Source: Euphorbia lathyris (taxonomy: Eukaryota; Streptophyta; Magnoliopsida; Malpighiales; Euphorbiaceae). From it: a stretch of 64,000 nucleotides of DNA. The DNA is taken from positions 74,119,256 through 74,183,255 of the forward strand of contig NC_088911.1 in the NCBI RefSeq assembly GCF_963576675.1. Direction: 5' to 3'. Below are positions 59,235-64,000 of this stretch, piece after piece. Position 1 is the stretch's first letter, and every line of letters starts with the position of its first letter. The position numbers and the translations under genes were made by a program. Under the pieces are notes generated by a model that saw only the letters and a program-made list of their open reading frames with translations, was not told where the DNA came from and made no database searches.

Positions 59235-61905
59235 TTATTGAAAAGGATTAAACATACCGATGGCTTCTCTCAGTATGCTGAACTACTCACGAGCTAGTGG
59301 CTTTGTGAAGATATCAGCAAGCTGCTTATCCGTTGGGACATAGGTCAGTTTGATCTCACCCTTGTGTATATGGTCTCTGATGAAGTGATGCCTTATACTG
59401 ACATGCTTCATCATGTTGTACTGGATTGGATTCTTTGATAAGTCAATGGCATTTTCGTTGTCACATTTGACTTTGATTGTTTTCGTTTTGACTCCGTAAT
59501 CATCTAGCTGTTGCTTAATCCAAAGGACTTGGGCAACACAGCTTCCAGCAGCAATGTACTCAGCTTCAGTGGTTGACAGGGCTATTGACGACTACTTCTT
59601 GTTGAACTAAGATACAAGACTGTTCCCGAGAAAGTGACATCCTCTTGAGGTACTCTTTCGTTCCAGCTTGTCTCGTCCATAGTCAGCGTCAATGTATCCA
59701 AGGAGTGTGAACTCAGCAGTATTGGGATACCAAAGACCTGCATTTACTGAGCCTTGCAAATATCTAAGGATTCTTTTTACAGCTATGTAATGAGATTCCT
59801 TAGGGTTAGCTTGATATCTTGCACAGTAACATACTGAGAACCGAATGTCCAGTCTAATTGCCGTAAGATAGAGTAAATAGCCAATCATACCTCGGTACAA
59901 TTTGCTGTCTACTGGCTTACCACTTTCGTCGGCAGAGAGGACAGTGTTAGTGCTTATTGGGTGGATATTGACTTACAATTGTCCATGTCATACTTCTCCA
60001 ATATTTCCTTCGCATACTTAGTCTGGCTGGTGAAGATCTCATTCTTGCCTTGTTTGATTTGAAGTCCAAGAAAGAAGTTGAGTTCTCCCATCATAGACAT
60101 CTCAAACTCAGTCTGCATCTGCTTACTAAATTCCTTGCATAAAGACTCATTAGTAGCACCAAATATGATGTCATCAACATAGATTTGTGCCAGTAGGGTA
60201 TCTTTACCCTTTTTCTTAATGAATAAGGTTGTATTAGCTTTTCCCCTGACATAATTTCTAGCTGGCAGAAAGCTTGTCAGTCTTTCATACCAAGCACGAG
60301 GTGCTTGCTTCAGACCATACAGAGCCTTTTTTAGCTTATAAACGTGGTTTGGGAACTTAGGATCCTCAAACCCTAGAGGCTGATTAACATATACCTCCTC
60401 ATTTATAACGCCGTTTAAAAATGCACTTTTGACATCCATTTGAAACAATTTAAAGTTCATATAACTAGCATACGCGCATAGAATTCTAATAGCCTCTAGC
60501 CTTGCCACTGGGGAAAAGGTCTCACCATAGTCAATACCTTCCTGCTGACTGTAGCCTTGAGCTACGAGTCTTGCCATGTACCTAATTACGTTCCCTTGTT
60601 CATCTAGTTTGTTGCGGAAGACCCATCTTGTTCCTATTGTCTTTTGGCTTTTCGGATTTGGCACTAAATCCCAAACATCATTCCTTCTAAATTGGTCAAG
60701 CTCCTCTTGCATTGCACCCATCTAGAATTCATCGTTCTCAGCTTTTGAAAAGTTCTTCGGTTCGAGAACTGAGACGAAAGCTACGTTGCTAAGGTACCTC
60801 CTGGGTTGATTCCTTGTCATGAGGTGATTCTCAGTAGCATCGAGAATATTGCTTTCAGAATGCCCTCTTGGGATTCTGATCTCTCTCGGTAGTGTAATGT
60901 CTTCAATAGTTGGTGTTTCAACAATCTCTGCAGGTATAGACTGGTTAGTGAAAATGATTTGAGTTTCATTTTTACCTTTAGTCAGCCCTTAAGGGAGTGA
61001 CTCAGTAGTTGCACTCAGGTTTGCAGGTGCTGAGCTAGGATCATCTTCAATCGTCTGATTGACCTTCTTTGCAGGGTTAGTTTCATCGAACTCAATATGG
61101 ACAGACTTTTCTAAAGGCTGAGTTCGTTTATTGAAAATTCTATATGCTTTCCTGTTTGTTGAGTAGCCTAAAAAGATGGCTTCATCATCCTTTGAATCAA
61201 ACTTACAAGGTTGTCCTTAGTATTTAGAATAAAACATTTACAGCCAAAGGCACGAAAATAACTTATGTTAGGTTTTTGTCCTTTCCAAAGTTCATAGGGG
61301 GTTTTCCTCAATATAGGCATGACTAGAGCCCTATTGAGTATATAGCATGCTGTGTTAACAGCTTCTCCCCAAAAGTACTTTGGAAGCCTATTCTCACTCA
61401 GTATTGTCCTGACTATTTCAACTAGAGTTCTATTCTTCCTTTCAATTACCCCATTCTGTTGAGGAGTTCTAGGAGTAGAGAACTTATGGTCAATGCCGCT
61501 GGCTTCATAGAATTCATCAAAGAGTTAATTTTTGAATTCTCCACCATTATCACTTCGGATGTGAGCTTTTTTAGGTCTTTATCATTTTCAAGTTTTCTAC
61601 ATAGTGTTGAAAACATCTCAAATGTTTCATCCTTGCTGCTGAGCAAGATGACCCAAGTGTACCGAGAAAAGTCATCTACAATGACCAAGAAAAATCTCCT
61701 ACCACCCAAGCTCAGTGGCTGGACTGGTCCGAAGAGATCCAAGTGTAGCAACTCTAATGGACGCTTGGTTGAGACAATGTTTTTGCTTTGCAAAGATTTT
61801 CTAGTCTGTTTTCCATATAGACAAACATTGCATAATTGATCTTTTTCAAACTTAAGTTTTCACAGTCCCTCAACTAATTGCTTTCTTGCTAACTTGGCCA
61901 GGAGG
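59235..61905 (-). pseudogene. SIRE-like copia pol: integrase, RT, RNase H
   Basis: Minus strand, 5' end cut at about 61905 just before the integrase zinc region (FEKDQLCNVCLYGKQTRKS). Integrase core: HLDLFGPVQ and VDDFSRYTWV (61793-61446), with later parts broken. RT (60721-59954): [54 protein letters not shown] and YVDD ([10 protein letters not shown]). RNase H: YLTAIRLDIRFSV, STTEAEYIAAGSC, DIFTKPL, ending FNPFQ at 59235. At least two frameshifts (between integrase and RT, and near 59930) and stops such as TAG 60724-60722 (a Trp position before MGAMQEEL) disable it. No LTR of this copy was recognised. Confidence 0.88.
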
Positions 61906-62770
61906 TCCATGCTTACATTCTAGACTAATGGAGGAAGTTATCTGCTCATGAATGCTCTCTCCAAGTGACCCATTCCAGCATCTCCACCCTCTAGAAAGAC
62001 CTAAAGGGTACCTTGGACGACCTCATTGCAGGTCATTCTTCTAAGGAAGGCAAACAAAAATGAGGTGGATGCTTTAAATAAAGCCCGACAAGGATCGGTA
62101 GATTTGGTTACCAAGGTGAAGGAGGTTCAGGATGTTAAATAAACTGTGAGGAGGAGGGATGGACTCATTTAGGAAAATCAGACCCTTCTAAGGTAGTAAG
62201 ATGAGGAAATTAGCGAACTTCCCTAAGAAGTAGTGCATGAGAGGAACTCTGTGGATTTCCACTCTAGTGAGGGAAAGGTTGTAAAAATTAGTTTGTATAA
62301 GGTGGAGTAGGAGTGTGATGAACTCCAAAAGAAAGTGGTGAATCTCAAGAAGGTTGAAGCTGAGGCATGGACCTTAAAAAAGGATCGTGACGCATTACAA
62401 CAAAGTGTGGCTGATCTTGAAAGAGAATGAGATGTGCTAATTGAAAATTCCATTTCCAATCTAGAGAAAATAGTAAGATTTGAGGGAGCTGGATAAGCTT
62501 TTCGAGATATAGTTTGCTTAAGTGTCGTCTTTGTGTTTTAAGGGGTCTGAGGGAAAGACACCCTGATGCAGACTTGGATTTTTGGGTCACTACTTACCGT
62601 CTAGAAGATGATGAAGCTGCATATGAGCATGTTAATCCAGAAGAGTTTCCTTTCTGTCAATAAAGCAAAATCTGATTGTGTTAATCCCAAAGGGGAAATT
62701 GTTGTAAGTGTTGAAGGAGAAGATATTGTTGATCCCAATGAGGGACATATTAATCCTACCTTGTAAAAGT
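61906..62770 (+). pseudogene. decayed coiled-coil ORF, probably retroelement derived
   Basis: Plus-strand remnants in shifting frames are rich in Lys/Glu/Asp heptad-like stretches: ECDELQKKVVNLKKVEAE, LKKDRDALQQSVADLERE, then VNPKGEIVVSVEGEDIVDPNEG near the end. Stops interrupt every few dozen codons. Long coiled coils of this kind occur in plant retroelement gag-like ORFs. No zinc knuckle or enzyme motif is visible. Function and family are uncertain. Confidence 0.4.
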
Positions 62771-63480
62771 TTTATTATATTTTTAATGGACAATTTGAAT
62801 TCTACTTCGTGCCCCTTTATAGTTTAAAAAAGTTGATTTTATTTAAGCTTTTGTATGTTTCATTTATATGCTTGTTTTGCTTTTGATCAAATATTTCTAA
62901 AAATGTTTTAGCTTAAAATAATCGAAACTGTGGTAAACAACCGATAAAGAGAGATGTAATTTTCAAGAATTTTAATCTTAGATTGTTATCAAAACCCTTA
63001 TAGCATGCATATGATTAATCTTTACTTGTAATCTGAATATTTTTGAAAAATAGCCAACGCTTTTATTAATATGTATGTACTGCCGAGGTTCTTATATTTA
63101 TATAGTAGACTAAATGGTCTTTGCAAATGCTCAAAATACATATGTTTCTTAATTTATTCGTATCTAAACTGGAAGTTAATGGCTTGAAGGGATGATGTGT
63201 TCCATATGTGGGGGATCGACTTGGCTGTTAAGTCTTTCAAGTGGGCAAGTGCGGGAAGGCCTCGCTTTGAAAATGAGATTGTTTGTTCTTGTTTTCTGCT
63301 AAGGCTCCTATTCTTAAATAAGAGAAAATGGGTTATTACCATTCTTTACTTAATTCGGATATCACATCTGGTGAGAAAGATACTACTGGAAAATACTATA
63401 TAGGACCATTTGATTCTTGGGTAAGGAATTTTGCTTTGGCATTTTTGTTTTTTTCTTTTCTTATAAATAAAACTATAAAT
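62771..63480. other. non-coding stretch without recognised features
   Basis: AT-rich; the small ORFs on both strands show no protein-like composition or motif. Confidence 0.4.
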
Positions 63481-63680
63481 AAAAAAAGTGAACTACTATT
63501 TACCGCCCCTAAACTACTTATCATCGCCCCCTTTTAACATTTTTGCCCTTCTCATAATTTCAACTCTAAAAATCAAAACCTCTCAAATCCTCTCAAGCTT
63601 TTTTTTACATTTTCAAAAATCCGATCTAAAACGTCATGGCACCAAAATACGGGATGGGAAAAGGCTTTATACGCACCAAA

Positions 63681-63996
63681 GTGGCGATCTCGTCACTACC
63701 ATAGGGCGGAACACATAGTTTATGAGATTTCGTTCGAAAACACGAGTTCTGCCTCCGAAATCGGAGGCAGAACTCGCCATTTTAGGCCTAAACGGGTGCG
63801 CCACCCGTTTTGGCCACATGGCAGAACGCATGAACTATGTGTTTCGCCCTATGGTAGTGACAAGATCGCCACCCATTCCCACCTAAGGTGGGTATGGGTG
63901 GCGCACCCCTCCGTTCCTTAGGTGGAACAGGATCTCCACACCATTCCACCTAAGGAACGGACTAGGTGGCGCACCCGTTCCGCCCTATGGCGGAAC
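63681..63996. repeat. dense cluster of nested and adjacent perfect hairpins
   Basis: An outer inverted repeat of about 48 bp (63681-63728 with 63825-63872, a few mismatches) encloses a perfect 15-bp hairpin (63744-63775), the 12-bp palindrome TTTAGGCCTAAA (63781-63792) and a 14-bp stem with one mismatch (63785-63815). To its right are a 14-bp stem (63871-63899), a perfect 17-bp inverted repeat (63911-63927 with 63944-63960) and an 8-bp stem (63977-63996). Words such as ATAGGGCGGAAC and CCACCTAAGG recur. GC content is high relative to the surroundings. The sequence before it (63484-63560, TTTACCGCCCC) resembles a DNA-transposon end, but the other end is outside the window. Confidence 0.85.
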
Positions 63997-64000
63997 TTTT

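Noticed and set aside
49653..61905. One SIRE element split by the minisatellite
   Set aside because: Both parts are on the minus strand, but gag with its 5' LTR lies to the left of pol, the wrong order for a single minus-strand element, so they are treated as two separate copies.

Overview
This is nuclear DNA of a flowering plant, most likely a eudicot. The signs are one split nuclear gene for plastid translation initiation factor IF-2 (FUG1 type, twelve exons, GT-AG introns) surrounded by plant transposable elements: Ty1/copia, Ty3/gypsy, a LINE, a Mutator-like element, a Stowaway MITE and a Helitron end. No bacterial, organellar or CRISPR features were seen. I cannot name the species.

Layout. 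1-3.4 kb: remnant of a retroelement with a TATA box, a broken 'plant transposon protein' type ORF and degenerate repeats. 3.4-22.7 kb: a Ty1/copia complex. A truncated pol end (3388-4404) is joined to an LTR, then a PBS-gag-pol copy (15140-20943), then another LTR (20944-22677), giving three pol/LTR boundaries of one family in tandem. The middle LTR is split by a complete 8.95 kb related element (4917-13866) flanked by a perfect 5-bp duplication. That nested element has near-identical LTRs but a shredded coding region. 22.7-25.5 kb: an internally deleted Ty3/gypsy chromovirus remnant. 27.1-39.5 kb, minus strand: the IF-2 gene, about 1034 aa, apparently intact, with a Mutator-like element in its last intron and another inverted-repeat element in intron 9. 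39.9-42.8 kb: a Helitron 3' end and AT-rich sequence with tandem repeats. 42.8-49.2 kb: a nearly complete LINE with ORF1 and ORF2 in one frame, broken only by nonsense codons. 49.4-52.2 kb: a truncated Stowaway fused to a truncated SIRE-like copia gag plus LTR. 52.3-52.9 kb: a second LINE fragment. 52.87-57.58 kb: a 4.7 kb minisatellite of a 16-bp unit arranged as two opposing arms. 57.6-61.9 kb, minus strand: a transposon ORF with its own TATA box and a SIRE-like copia pol. 61.9-64 kb: a decayed ORF and a dense cluster of perfect hairpins at the window edge.

The IF-2 gene is the only gene likely to serve the host. The most unusual structures are the inverted 16-bp minisatellite, the blocks of adjacent perfect hairpins in the 5' leaders of the two copia elements and at the window end, and the nested copia element, whose leader is conserved while its protein-coding part is not. 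The last pattern fits a non-autonomous element mobilised in trans. All assignments come from reading sequence and translations; no database search was run.
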